In this document: one piece after another, positions 25,757-32,737 of the stretch
Layout of the letters: every line of letters begins with the position of its first letter
Numbering within the stretch: position 1 is the first letter of the stretch
Origin: Paenibacillus marchantiae
GTDB taxonomy: Bacteria; Bacillota; Bacilli; Paenibacillales; Paenibacillaceae
Reading direction: 5' to 3'
Assembly (NCBI RefSeq): GCF_028771845.1
Contig: NZ_CP118270.1
Span: forward strand, 186,001 to 250,000
Length of the DNA: 64,000 bases
Program-made: the position numbers and the translations under genes
The notes under the pieces: generated by a model
The model's database searches: none
What the model was told of the DNA's origin: nothing
Seen by the model: only the letters and a program-made list of their open reading frames with translations

Positions 25757-25795
25757 ATTATAATGTCAAAGGTTTGACATGTCAATCGTTTGACA
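25757..25795 (-). promoter_or_regulatory. fructoside operon promoter with two abutting LacI-type operators
   Basis: Minus strand TTGACA (25780-25785), 17 bp, TATAAT (25757-25762): a perfect sigma-A promoter. Two adjacent 16-bp dyads, TGTCAAAGGTTTGACA (25764-25779) and TGTCAATCGTTTGACA (25780-25795), fill the spacer and the -35 region; the second has the CG centre typical of LacI-family operators. The adjacent lacI-type gene is the likely repressor. Confidence 0.85.
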
Positions 25796-25914
25796 TAAAA
25801 AATAAACTAATTTTTCTTCCCCTATTTATACCATCTTATATTACGTATTTTGGAAGAAGCACAATGATCATTACAGTGTATAGAAAAATAGAAGCATGCA
25901 AAAAACGACCTTGT

Positions 25915-26895
25915 TCAGGTCGTCTCTCTCTCCACCAGTGTGACTGGTAAAATATGCTCCATCCCGATTTCCTCCTCAGCGATCTGGCTTCGGATCAATT
26001 CGACGGCAAGCTCAGCCATGGCCTCCATTGGCTGTCTTATGGTTGTAATGCCTGGCATCGCATACCCCGCCGCCTGGATGTCGTCATAACCGACAATTGC
26101 GATATCCTCGGGCACTTTGCGGCCATGAAGCACGATCTGTTTCAAGGCATGAATGGCCATCAAATCACTGGTTACGAACAGTCCATCCACTTCGGGATGC
26201 TGAGCAAGCAGTTTTCCGACCAACTCGGTGTACTGATGCTGACTGAACACATTCAGATCGGTTTCATGGATTATGACCGGCTTGATTCCATGTGCCTCCA
26301 ATGTATCCGTAAAGCCTGTCGTTCTGCGATTAGACAGCATCTGCAGTTCCAGATTGCCGCAGATATGCGCCACGTGCCGTCTGCCCTTCGCGAGCAGCAA
26401 TTCGGCCGCCATAACTCCGCCCTGATAATTATCGGATGAAATAAATGGGATATCGGCACCAATCTGCCGGTCCAATGTAACGATGGGAGAATGCAGATTC
26501 ATATACTCATCCACTTCGAGCGTATGACTCCCCATAATAATTCCGTCGACCCGGTTACCCTTGAGCATTTCCACATACTCTCGCTCTTTGGAAGGGTCCA
26601 TGTGTGAGTTGCACAGCATCATTTTTAACCCGTTCCGGTATGCATGATACTCGATATAATTTGCCAGTTCACCAAAAAACGGATGTGACACATCAGGAAT
26701 AATCAAGCCGATGACGTTGGACTGCTTGCGCAGCAGAGAACGGGCAATTTCATTGGGACGATAATTCAGTTCGTTCATGGTCTGATACACTTTATCCCGG
26801 GTCTTCTGACTGATGTAACCCCGATTGTTCAATACACGCGAGACGGTAGTTACGGAAACGCCTGCTTTGAGTGCAACATCATGAATTGTTGCCAT
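25915..26895 (-). CDS. LacI family transcriptional regulator
   Basis: 326 residues: N-terminal helix-turn-helix MATIHDVALKAGVSVTTVSRVLN, hinge helix RSLLRKQS, and a periplasmic-binding-like ligand domain (VIGLIIPDVSHPFFGEL, DGLFVTSDLMA, GYDDIQAAGYAMPGITTIRQP). Start ATG 26895 begins the canonical HTH and has AAGAGG upstream; the longer frame does not. It is upstream of and codirectional with the GH32 operon, which it probably represses through the dyads at 25764-25795. Confidence 0.94.
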   Translation of the reverse strand: MATIHDVALKAGVSVTTVSRVLNNRGYISQKTRDKVYQTMNELNYRPNEIARSLLRKQSNVIGLIIPDVSHPFFGELANYIEYHAYRNGLKMMLCNSHMDPSKEREYVEMLKGNRVDGIIMGSHTLEVDEYMNLHSPIVTLDRQIGADIPFISSDNYQGGVMAAELLLAKGRRHVAHICGNLELQMLSNRRTTGFTDTLEAHGIKPVIIHETDLNVFSQHQYTELVGKLLAQHPEVDGLFVTSDLMAIHALKQIVLHGRKVPEDIAIVGYDDIQAAGYAMPGITTIRQPMEAMAELAVELIRSQIAEEEIGMEHILPVTLVERETT

Positions 26896-26934
26896 AACAA
26901 CCTCTTTTCCTACAACATTCTTCATATCTTAATG

Positions 26935-26964
26935 ATTATATACGTATTTCCAGTTCGGAACCAA
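26935..26964 (-). promoter_or_regulatory. promoter of the lacI-type gene
   Basis: Minus strand TTGGTT (26959-26964), 18-bp spacer, TATAAT (26935-26940), about 40 bp before the start. Confidence 0.6.
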
Positions 26965-26984
26965 TCCCCCCGACCGCCTACTCT

Positions 26985-27431
26985 TTACTCCGCCTGGATC
27001 TTCGCTCTGGGCATACTGTGCATGGCCCCATGTGTCACATGGACCTGAACCACATACGTACCTGCCTGCTCAAATGTATACTGCACCTCATACAGACCAT
27101 CCTCAACCTCGCTTGCCTTCAAGGCGCCTTGTTTCTCCAGCTTATCCTCTGTCATCATTCCTAGTTCAGGCGAGACTGCTGGGGCATCCTCAAGCTCATT
27201 CCAGATCTGGAATTGAATTTGATCTGCATTGCTTACCGGTACATCACCCTGAGTGAGCTTCACCTGCAAGGTAACGGGCTTATGGAGAGGAGCATCGTCA
27301 GGGACCACAAGCTGTACTTTGATCATCTCCGGCATCTCACCAGACTGGGACTGCTCCTCATAGGAGCATCCCGCAGTCAGGAGGATCAGAATGATGAAGG
27401 GCATGAACCAACGGACTTGTCCGCTCATCAA
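26985..27431 (-). CDS. YtkA/FixH-like lipoprotein
   Basis: 148-residue exported lipoprotein: signal WFMPFIILILLTAGC with lipobox Cys about 22, then a beta-sandwich domain of the YtkA-like/FixH type ending in QVHVTHGAMHSMPRAKI. The C-terminal His/Met cluster (HVTHGAMHSM) could bind copper. It follows a disulfide oxidoreductase gene by 14 bp in the same direction, suggesting a role in copper delivery or extracytoplasmic redox. Confidence 0.75.
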   Translation of the reverse strand: MMSGQVRWFMPFIILILLTAGCSYEEQSQSGEMPEMIKVQLVVPDDAPLHKPVTLQVKLTQGDVPVSNADQIQFQIWNELEDAPAVSPELGMMTEDKLEKQGALKASEVEDGLYEVQYTFEQAGTYVVQVHVTHGAMHSMPRAKIQAE

Positions 27432-27445
27432 TCATCTGTCCTTTC

Positions 27446-27898
27446 TTATGAAGAAGATTTTGATGTTTTGCCAATTCCCCACAGCATAACAATAATGATG
27501 ATAAATGCGATCAGTGCAAGTAACGGAATTGTGATAAAACCAAACCAGTTCAAGTAATCGGTATAACACGGAATTTGTCCGCATGCCACTGAACTGCCCG
27601 TAGCCGAGTAAATACGCTGAATCGTTACATGGTATAACGAGATTCCGCCTCCAATGAAACTAAGGGGAAGAACATACTTGGTAATTCCCGCGTCATCCTT
27701 GAAGTAGGCAATGCCAAGTAAAATCGTTAACGGATACATGAAGATCCGTTGGAACCAGCACAGATCACAGGGGATGTATCCCTTAATCTCACTAAAATAA
27801 AGGCTGCCTCCAGTCGCAATGACTGATACGGCCCAGGCAATAAACAGACGGGTATCAATATGTTTTGCCCGTCGCTCAGGCTTTGAAGCTGTGTCCAT
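27446..27898 (-). CDS. bdbC: thiol-disulfide oxidoreductase BdbC (DsbB family)
   Basis: 150-residue membrane protein with four helices that reoxidises extracytoplasmic thiol oxidases and passes electrons to quinone. Both cysteine pairs are present: C44-D-L-C47 after the first helix and C106-GQIP-C111 in the second external loop. The BdbD partner is not in the window; the downstream gene is a YtkA-like lipoprotein. Confidence 0.92.
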   Translation of the reverse strand: MDTASKPERRAKHIDTRLFIAWAVSVIATGGSLYFSEIKGYIPCDLCWFQRIFMYPLTILLGIAYFKDDAGITKYVLPLSFIGGGISLYHVTIQRIYSATGSSVACGQIPCYTDYLNWFGFITIPLLALIAFIIIIVMLWGIGKTSKSSS

Positions 27899-28154
27899 CC
27901 GCTTGAACCCCCTTTTCTTGTTTGATCATACCGAATAATAATACAACATACATGACTCCAACGGGCTAGTGAATCCGATTATGTACAGTCCACCACCGTA
28001 CCGTGATCAATTATACGTTACGGCGAGGTTGCTGGCTCCCTCAATTATACCAAATTTTTGAATATTTTGATGTGGCCTTTTTGCGTCCATGTGATGCAGA
28101 TTGGATTGCAGGTTCACCAAGTAAGATGAAGGTAAAGGCGCTGAAATGAAAACG
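27899..28154. other. intergenic region upstream of bdbC
   Basis: AT-rich upstream region of the bdbC unit; with the terminator at 28155-28184 it makes a 310-bp gap between genes. I see no clear operator or RNA. Confidence 0.4.
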
Positions 28155-28184
28155 AAAAAAGCTGCCGTATGGGGCAGCTTTTTT
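28155..28184 (-). terminator. intrinsic terminator of the duplicated-domain stalk protein
   Basis: AAAAAAGCTGCC-GTATGG-GGCAGCTTTTTT, a strong near-symmetrical hairpin with T runs on both strands. Confidence 0.9.
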
Positions 28185-28208
28185 CGTTCTTCTTTTTATA
28201 AATAGTGA

Positions 28209-29843
28209 TTACATGGATTTAGTCAGTGTGATGGAGCCATCTTTTTGCGCCCATTTTACATCCCAGCCAAGAAGCTCAGCGATGAAACGCAGTGGCACTT
28301 GTGTACGTCCATCTTTGTTAACAAAGACTGTTGCGCCCACATTTTTCTTCATGCCGTTCACTTCCATAACATTGTTGTTCACCCAGAACTTCAGTGTATC
28401 ATTGCCAGCCATTACAGTTACTTGTTGTGCTTTTTTATCCCATTTCACGGTTGCACCAATTCCTTCGCTCAAGAAGCGCAATGGAATGTAGGTTGTGTTT
28501 TTCCAGAGCATTGGCGTGGTGTCCATGTTGGTTGTTTTGTCATTGATTTTCAGCGTTTTGCTGTTCAGCTGCATCCATACAGTTGTTGTCTCTGTTTCAG
28601 GCATTGTCGGTGTAGTGGGTTGCTCTTGGAATTTATCATTGAATTGCGTGACAATTGCATTACCCAAGGCTTGACCTACACCAAACATAACTTTGAATCC
28701 TTCACGGTTGGTCGTGTACGAACCTCCGTAGTTAGCCGCAGCGTATTGATCCAATACTTGTTGTACTTGCTTCTCATGTGTAGTCAATGCTTGCTGTCCG
28801 GCAGCTTTTGGCAAGTTACCCGCTGTTGCGGAATCCAGGAATGTCGCGAACTCCGTGGTGAATCCGTCAATACGTTTCTCGACAGCTGCACGAGCGGTTG
28901 CATCATTGTTTTTAACGGCTGTTACATAGTCGCTTTGTGCATTCACGTGGTTGGTTACCCAAATTTTCTCGAACGCATTGGCACCGTCATTACCGTAAAT
29001 GGAAGCGATCGCTGCTTTGAAATCCGCTGTGTTTCCAGCTTCAGCTGTAACCAGTGCATTGGATGCTGCTGTGCGGCCATCATATTGTTCTTGCATCTGC
29101 AGAGCCGACAGAGCGAAGTGCTCGGAAGCCAAGTGGTTCAGTGCAGATCTCAGATCAGCTGCTGGTGTGTCCGCTTTGCTATTCTCGAATTTCTCAGGCA
29201 TTTGTGTTGTGATTGCTGTGGAAAGTGCTTTACTCACGTCGAACATTTCTTTGAAACCTTCACGGTAAGCTTTGTATGCATCTGTATAGTCACCTGCTAC
29301 ATATTCATCAAATACTTTTTGCACGAGATCTTCATGTACTTTCAAAGCATTTTTAGCTGCCGCTTTTGGCAATTTGCCTTCCGTTGCGGTGCTGAGGAAT
29401 GTAGAGAATTCTTCTACAAAACCGTTAATATTATTCTGTGCCTGTTTGATTCCAGCCTGGTTACCCATCTTAGTTGCTTTCACAAGATCATCTGTATATT
29501 TGTTATGAGCGCGGAAGATACGTTCGAATTCTTTGGCTCCTGCATCACCGTAAAGGGAAGCGATTGCCGGCTGCATATCCAATGCATTTTGGTCGAGTGC
29601 TTTGTAAGCTGCGTCTGCATCTTTTGCTCCGTCATATGCCTTCGCCATTGCGGTTACTGCGAGTGCAAAGTGTTCGGATAACAGGTGATCCAGGCTCGCT
29701 CTCAGGTCAGCAGCAGGTGTATTAACACTTGCCTTCATTGTAGTCATTGGTGTCTGTGCTGCTGCAGCAGCCCCGGCGATTCCCGGCATCAATAACGTCA
29801 AGCTCAGCATGGGTGCGATAAATTTCTTCATTTTCATTTTCAT
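28209..29843 (-). CDS. secreted protein with duplicated helical His domain and C-terminal stalk domain
   Basis: 544 residues. A cleavable signal peptide ends near 27 (AGAAAAA). Residues 43-219 and 227-405 are two copies of one helical domain: both begin PAADLR and end in REGFK-MF...Q/TQ-EKF-like helices. Four histidines are conserved at matching positions (53/237, 58/242, 113/299, 170/356), each on a predicted helix with acidic neighbours, which suggests metal or heme binding in a four-helix bundle. Residues 420-544 form a copper-amine-oxidase N-terminal-like stalk domain (YIPLRFLSEGIGATVKW, QVPLRFIAELLGWDVKW). The function is not known. Preceded by an unusual leader with a terminator and an overlapping small ORF. 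Confidence 0.8.
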   Translation of the reverse strand: MKMKMKKFIAPMLSLTLLMPGIAGAAAAAQTPMTTMKASVNTPAADLRASLDHLLSEHFALAVTAMAKAYDGAKDADAAYKALDQNALDMQPAIASLYGDAGAKEFERIFRAHNKYTDDLVKATKMGNQAGIKQAQNNINGFVEEFSTFLSTATEGKLPKAAAKNALKVHEDLVQKVFDEYVAGDYTDAYKAYREGFKEMFDVSKALSTAITTQMPEKFENSKADTPAADLRSALNHLASEHFALSALQMQEQYDGRTAASNALVTAEAGNTADFKAAIASIYGNDGANAFEKIWVTNHVNAQSDYVTAVKNNDATARAAVEKRIDGFTTEFATFLDSATAGNLPKAAGQQALTTHEKQVQQVLDQYAAANYGGSYTTNREGFKVMFGVGQALGNAIVTQFNDKFQEQPTTPTMPETETTTVWMQLNSKTLKINDKTTNMDTTPMLWKNTTYIPLRFLSEGIGATVKWDKKAQQVTVMAGNDTLKFWVNNNVMEVNGMKKNVGATVFVNKDGRTQVPLRFIAELLGWDVKWAQKDGSITLTKSM

Positions 29844-29926
29844 TACGTGTTCACTCCTCGGTTAGTTTTGTTTATCCTTTGTTTCCTCGTCGTCGTCTTC
29901 ATAGGGTGTAACGCAGGGTTCTTCAA
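29843..29926 (-). CDS. candidate 27-residue leader peptide, translationally coupled
   Basis: TTG start at 29926 preceded by AGAGGTGATCCAGA, a good Shine-Dalgarno at ideal spacing. The frame encodes a basic peptide (begins MKNPALHPMKTTTRK) and stops in TAATG, the last base of its stop being the first base of the stalk protein ATG. No homology is recognised. Such coupling argues for a real regulatory uORF, but codon evidence is too short to be sure. Confidence 0.4.
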   Translation of the reverse strand: MKNPALHPMKTTTRKQRINKTNRGVNT

Positions 29927-29946
29927 TCTGGATCACCTCTCTGGGC

Positions 29947-29982
29947 AAAAAAAATTGCAGCCTCCGTCCAGGAAAGCCGCAA
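29947..29982 (-). terminator. leader terminator upstream of the stalk protein
   Basis: Minus strand TTGCGGCTTTC and GGAGGCTGCAA pair (with some G-U) around a short loop, followed by eight T. It sits between a TATAAT-like box (30026-30031) and the candidate leader peptide, so it would attenuate transcription from that box. Confidence 0.65.
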
Positions 29983-30174
29983 ATACGCGCCACAACAAGG
30001 TTTATCTCAAATTTAAAAATTTAAAATTATAGTGATCTGCTCCATTCAGCACTGCATACATACTGTAAGTGAAGGACTTTATTTTCCTTAATTTATCAAT
30101 AAAAAGCTTACATCCAAGGTAAACTTGAAGTACAATGAACAGAACAATTGATTTCAATGAAGGAGGTTCATCGC

Positions 30175-30381
30175 ATGACATTGCTGCCCTATATTTTAAT
30201 TATTGGCATTGCCCTGTTCGGTGGAATTGCTACCATGATCATCGGGAATTCGAAAGCGAATCAGACCAGCAACCCCGAATATGATCGCAGGACCAAGCAA
30301 AATCTGAGCAAACTTACTTATGTATACGTTGGTGCCATCGTTCTCGGCATAGGCGGTTTCGTCCTGTATTTAGTGAACTGA
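30175..30381 (+). CDS. small membrane protein
   Basis: 68 residues with two membrane helices (about 3-24 and 46-66) separated by a polar linker (SKANQTSNPEYDRRTKQNL). Start ATG 30175 with GAAGGAGG upstream; a longer frame includes that site. Single gene; not recognised, though small two-helix proteins of this layout are common in Paenibacillus. A TACAAT -10 lies about 45 bp upstream. Confidence 0.7.
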   Translation: MTLLPYILIIGIALFGGIATMIIGNSKANQTSNPEYDRRTKQNLSKLTYVYVGAIVLGIGGFVLYLVN

Positions 30382-30428
30382 ATAGCGCTTACTCTCAGCA
30401 AAGTACATGTCTGAACTTTTCGAGTAAT

Positions 30429-30724
30429 TTTAAAATTTCGTTGTACATATGGGATGGTTTGGCGAACCATTCCCCTCTCTCTTATGATGGCCAAGAGTCC
30501 ACGTATCACCCACAAATGAATTTGTTCATAAAGACTTTTCCTGCTGAAAAACTTACCTTCCTGCGTGTATCCCTGCTCAAAATCATCTACATTCTCTCCC
30601 ATTTCTCTCTCCTTGCTTCTCCAACATCTATAATGTGAATGCTCTCCTCTGTAAATAACAAATTCCAAATGCCAAGATCCTTACACATGTTTACAAGTTG
30701 GAGATAATTCAGAATTATTCTGGA
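30429..30724 (-). pseudogene. decayed phosphotransferase-like gene fragment
   Basis: In one minus-strand frame the text reads CKDLGIWNLLFTEESIHIIDVGEARREKWE, resembling the catalytic loop and metal loop of aminoglycoside-phosphotransferase-family kinases (HGDxxxxNxLF...IIDxGEA) with the catalytic His replaced by Cys. The frame then stops, and the adjacent frame continues with ENVDDFEQGYTQEGKF...EQIHLWVIRGLL, similar to the helical tail of such proteins. The N-terminal half is missing, its place taken by the 230-bp inverted-repeat element. I read this as a truncated, frameshifted remnant. Ends are approximate. Confidence 0.4.
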
Positions 30725-30782
30725 TATGTTCAGCGGGTAATATAAAGCCATAAGGACAGCAAGCCATTTATAAAAAACACAA

Positions 30783-31012
30783 TATATAAGTTGAATCTGA
30801 CTTTTACACCATAACGGAGAGGGCAGAACCAATCTGAAGAAGCGTAGCTAAAAGCTTTCTGTAAGAAAGCTTCTTCGGAAGCATAGGCTTCGCCTTTATC
30901 CCCGGATTTTCCCCTTATAAAAGGATTCAAGAAAATCTGGGGGTAAGAGCGATCGGAAGTTGGTACTGCACTCGGAGTGGTAAGGTGTAAATCCCCCAAT
31001 TCAACTTATATA
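30783..31012. repeat. 230-bp structured inverted-repeat element (MITE-like)
   Basis: Bounded by perfect 14-bp inverted repeats TATATAAGTTGAAT (30783-30796) and ATTCAACTTATATA (30999-31012), with a second matching pair just inside (TTTACACC 30803-30810 / GGTGTAAA 30984-30991). Inside are a 9-bp hairpin (AAGCTTTCT-GTA-AGAAAGCTT, 30852-30872) and a long stem (CCCCGGATTTTC 30900-30911 / GAAAATCTGGGGG 30931-30943). It has no coding capacity. It ends 8 bp before the ribosome site of the next gene. Probably a non-autonomous repeat or a structured RNA. Confidence 0.7.
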
Positions 31013-31033
31013 AACTAAAGGAGAGTTATACAC

Positions 31034-32137
31034 ATGAAGAAAAACTTCAAGAAATCCGCAGCAACGATGATGGTACTGGGCATGACATTAACAGGAGCAA
31101 CGGGCGTATTCGCAGGAACTCAGCTGGAGAAAATCTCGGCATACCTCAACCATGGGATCAGCTTCAATGTTGACGGTGCGGCGTACTCACCGACTGATGG
31201 CAACGGCAAGAAACTGGCTCCAATCACATACAACAATTCAACTTATCTGCCTGTACGTGCCATTGCTGATGCGCTGCATGTACCTGTATCGTATGACGGT
31301 AAAAAAGGACAGGTTATCATCGGAGAAGCTACAAGCAATGCGTCCGCATTGAGCAATGTAACATATAGCGCAGCGCAAAAAGAAGCCATTCAAAAGGCGT
31401 TTGCACAGTTCGACGGCTTCGAGACAGCATACGCTCCTCAACAGATGATTGCAGGTGATATGTTTAAAAGTGTAGGCGCTGGTGGCGATGGAGTAAGCTT
31501 TACTTTTAACCATATGAAAGTGGATGTGTCTCCAAGAGATTATTCGGACGGTTACAATGGCAAAGATGTAAAACTGTCCAATGGCGTTACCGCCAAGTGG
31601 TACACACCGGATCAAACGGGTATGCTCACGTTCAAACTGGATGATCGTTATGTCACAATAAGCTCACCTGACCATAAGCTGTCTCAGGCTCAGTTGCAGC
31701 AAGTGGCTGTATCTGTGCAAAAGGTTCAAGGTAATGATCAGGGCGTTACGGGCTTCGCTGATGTGAAATATACCCAAGAACAGTCAGCCGCCATCCGCAA
31801 AGCCTTTGCGAAATTCCAAGGATTCGAGACTGCTTACGCACCACAACACATGATTGCCGGGGATTCATTCAAAAGTGTGGGTGCTGGTGGTGATGGAGTA
31901 AACTTTGTCTTCAATCACATGAATGTCAGTGTGTCACCTAAAGACTATTCCTTCAGCTATGACGGCAAAAATGTTAAACTGCCAAACGGCGTTACCGCCA
32001 AGTGGTACACACCGGATCAAACCGACATGCTGACATTCAAACTGGATGATCGCTATGTGACTCTCAGCTCGGCAAATAATGCATTGACTCACACACAGCT
32101 GGAGCAAATGGCTGTATCTGTGCAAAAAGTGAAATAA
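31034..32137 (+). CDS. secreted protein with stalk domain and two tandem repeats
   Basis: 367 residues. Signal peptide ends near 27 (GVFAG). Residues 30-98 form a copper-amine-oxidase N-terminal-like stalk unit (YLPVRAIADALHVPVSYD). Residues 109-231 and 244-366 are two copies of a 123-residue domain sharing long identical blocks (FETAYAPQ-MIAGD-FKSVGAGGDGV, GVTAKWYTPDQT, MLTFKLDDRYVT), and the DNA repeats are also nearly identical in places. The domain is not recognised. AAAGGAGAG precedes the ATG; the untranslated leader overlaps or adjoins the inverted-repeat element. Confidence 0.8.
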   Translation: MKKNFKKSAATMMVLGMTLTGATGVFAGTQLEKISAYLNHGISFNVDGAAYSPTDGNGKKLAPITYNNSTYLPVRAIADALHVPVSYDGKKGQVIIGEATSNASALSNVTYSAAQKEAIQKAFAQFDGFETAYAPQQMIAGDMFKSVGAGGDGVSFTFNHMKVDVSPRDYSDGYNGKDVKLSNGVTAKWYTPDQTGMLTFKLDDRYVTISSPDHKLSQAQLQQVAVSVQKVQGNDQGVTGFADVKYTQEQSAAIRKAFAKFQGFETAYAPQHMIAGDSFKSVGAGGDGVNFVFNHMNVSVSPKDYSFSYDGKNVKLPNGVTAKWYTPDQTDMLTFKLDDRYVTLSSANNALTHTQLEQMAVSVQKVK

Positions 32138-32187
32138 AGGCTAATTCTTAGAAAATCAACTAACATAAAAATAAATATTTATATCAA

Positions 32188-32236
32188 GACACATTGAAGT
32201 TCTCTATAAACAAGTGAGACTTCGATGTGTTTTTTT
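32188..32236 (+). terminator. intrinsic terminator of the tandem-repeat stalk gene
   Basis: GACACATTGAAGT and ACTTCGATGTGT arms followed by seven T. Confidence 0.85.
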
Positions 32237-32317
32237 CTGATGTAAAAATCATCTGTACTGTAAAATCCACCTTCTCAAGATGCTCAGACAACAAATTTCA
32301 TTATATTGAACCAATAA

Positions 32318-32365
32318 ATGCCCAGAAGCACAGCTATATAAAATTTCAGCTGTACTTCTGAGCAT
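32318..32365 (-). terminator. probable terminator of the 32.4-34.3 kb gene pair
   Basis: Long stem ATGC-AGAAG-ACAGCT with AGCTGT-CTTCT-GCAT; only a weak T tract (TTTATTGG) on the minus strand. Confidence 0.5.
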
Positions 32366-32371
32366 CTAGGA

Positions 32372-32737
32372 TTAGAAATTATTTTTGTCAAAAGGGCCTG
32401 GAAGTTTCAAAGTGTAGACAAGTGTAGATTCATCTTCCTTCGTTGGTATAATCATGGTCAGAACACCATCTTGTAACGCCTGCTCTGGAATCTTTTCCGT
32501 ACTGATTCCCCACCTCGCTTCTGGCATGTCCGTTATGGAAAACGTCCCAAGCACCTTGGTATAGTCCTGATTGGTAAACAACACTCTAGTTAGATCCATG
32601 TAATGGAGAGTAGAAGTTGATAAAGTCAAAGTTCGGTCAAAATTCAGAACCACACCGTCAATACGATCCGGATAAAATGATTCCAATGACTTTGTATTGA
32701 TCTGATCCAACTTGTACATATCCCCTACTCTTTCCAT
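32372..32737 (-). CDS. hypothetical protein
   Basis: 121 residues, no signal peptide and no membrane segment, mixed alpha/beta composition (GVVLNFDRTLTLSTSTLHYMDLTRVLFTNQD). It starts directly after the stop of the previous gene (TGAATG), so it is translationally coupled to the exported stalk protein; a second in-frame ATG at 32719 has AGGGG close upstream. Not recognised. Confidence 0.6.
   Translation of the reverse strand: MERVGDMYKLDQINTKSLESFYPDRIDGVVLNFDRTLTLSTSTLHYMDLTRVLFTNQDYTKVLGTFSITDMPEARWGISTEKIPEQALQDGVLTMIIPTKEDESTLVYTLKLPGPFDKNNF

Noticed and set aside
28245..29681. Long open frame (478 codons) on the plus strand
   Set aside because: Antisense to the duplicated-domain stalk gene; Cys-, Phe- and His-rich composition caused by the codon use of the opposite strand, and no ribosome site.
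29940..30000. Possible c-di-GMP (GEMM) riboswitch
   Set aside because: GGGCAAA- and GCAAA-like words occur but in the wrong order and without the conserved core; only the terminator is supported.
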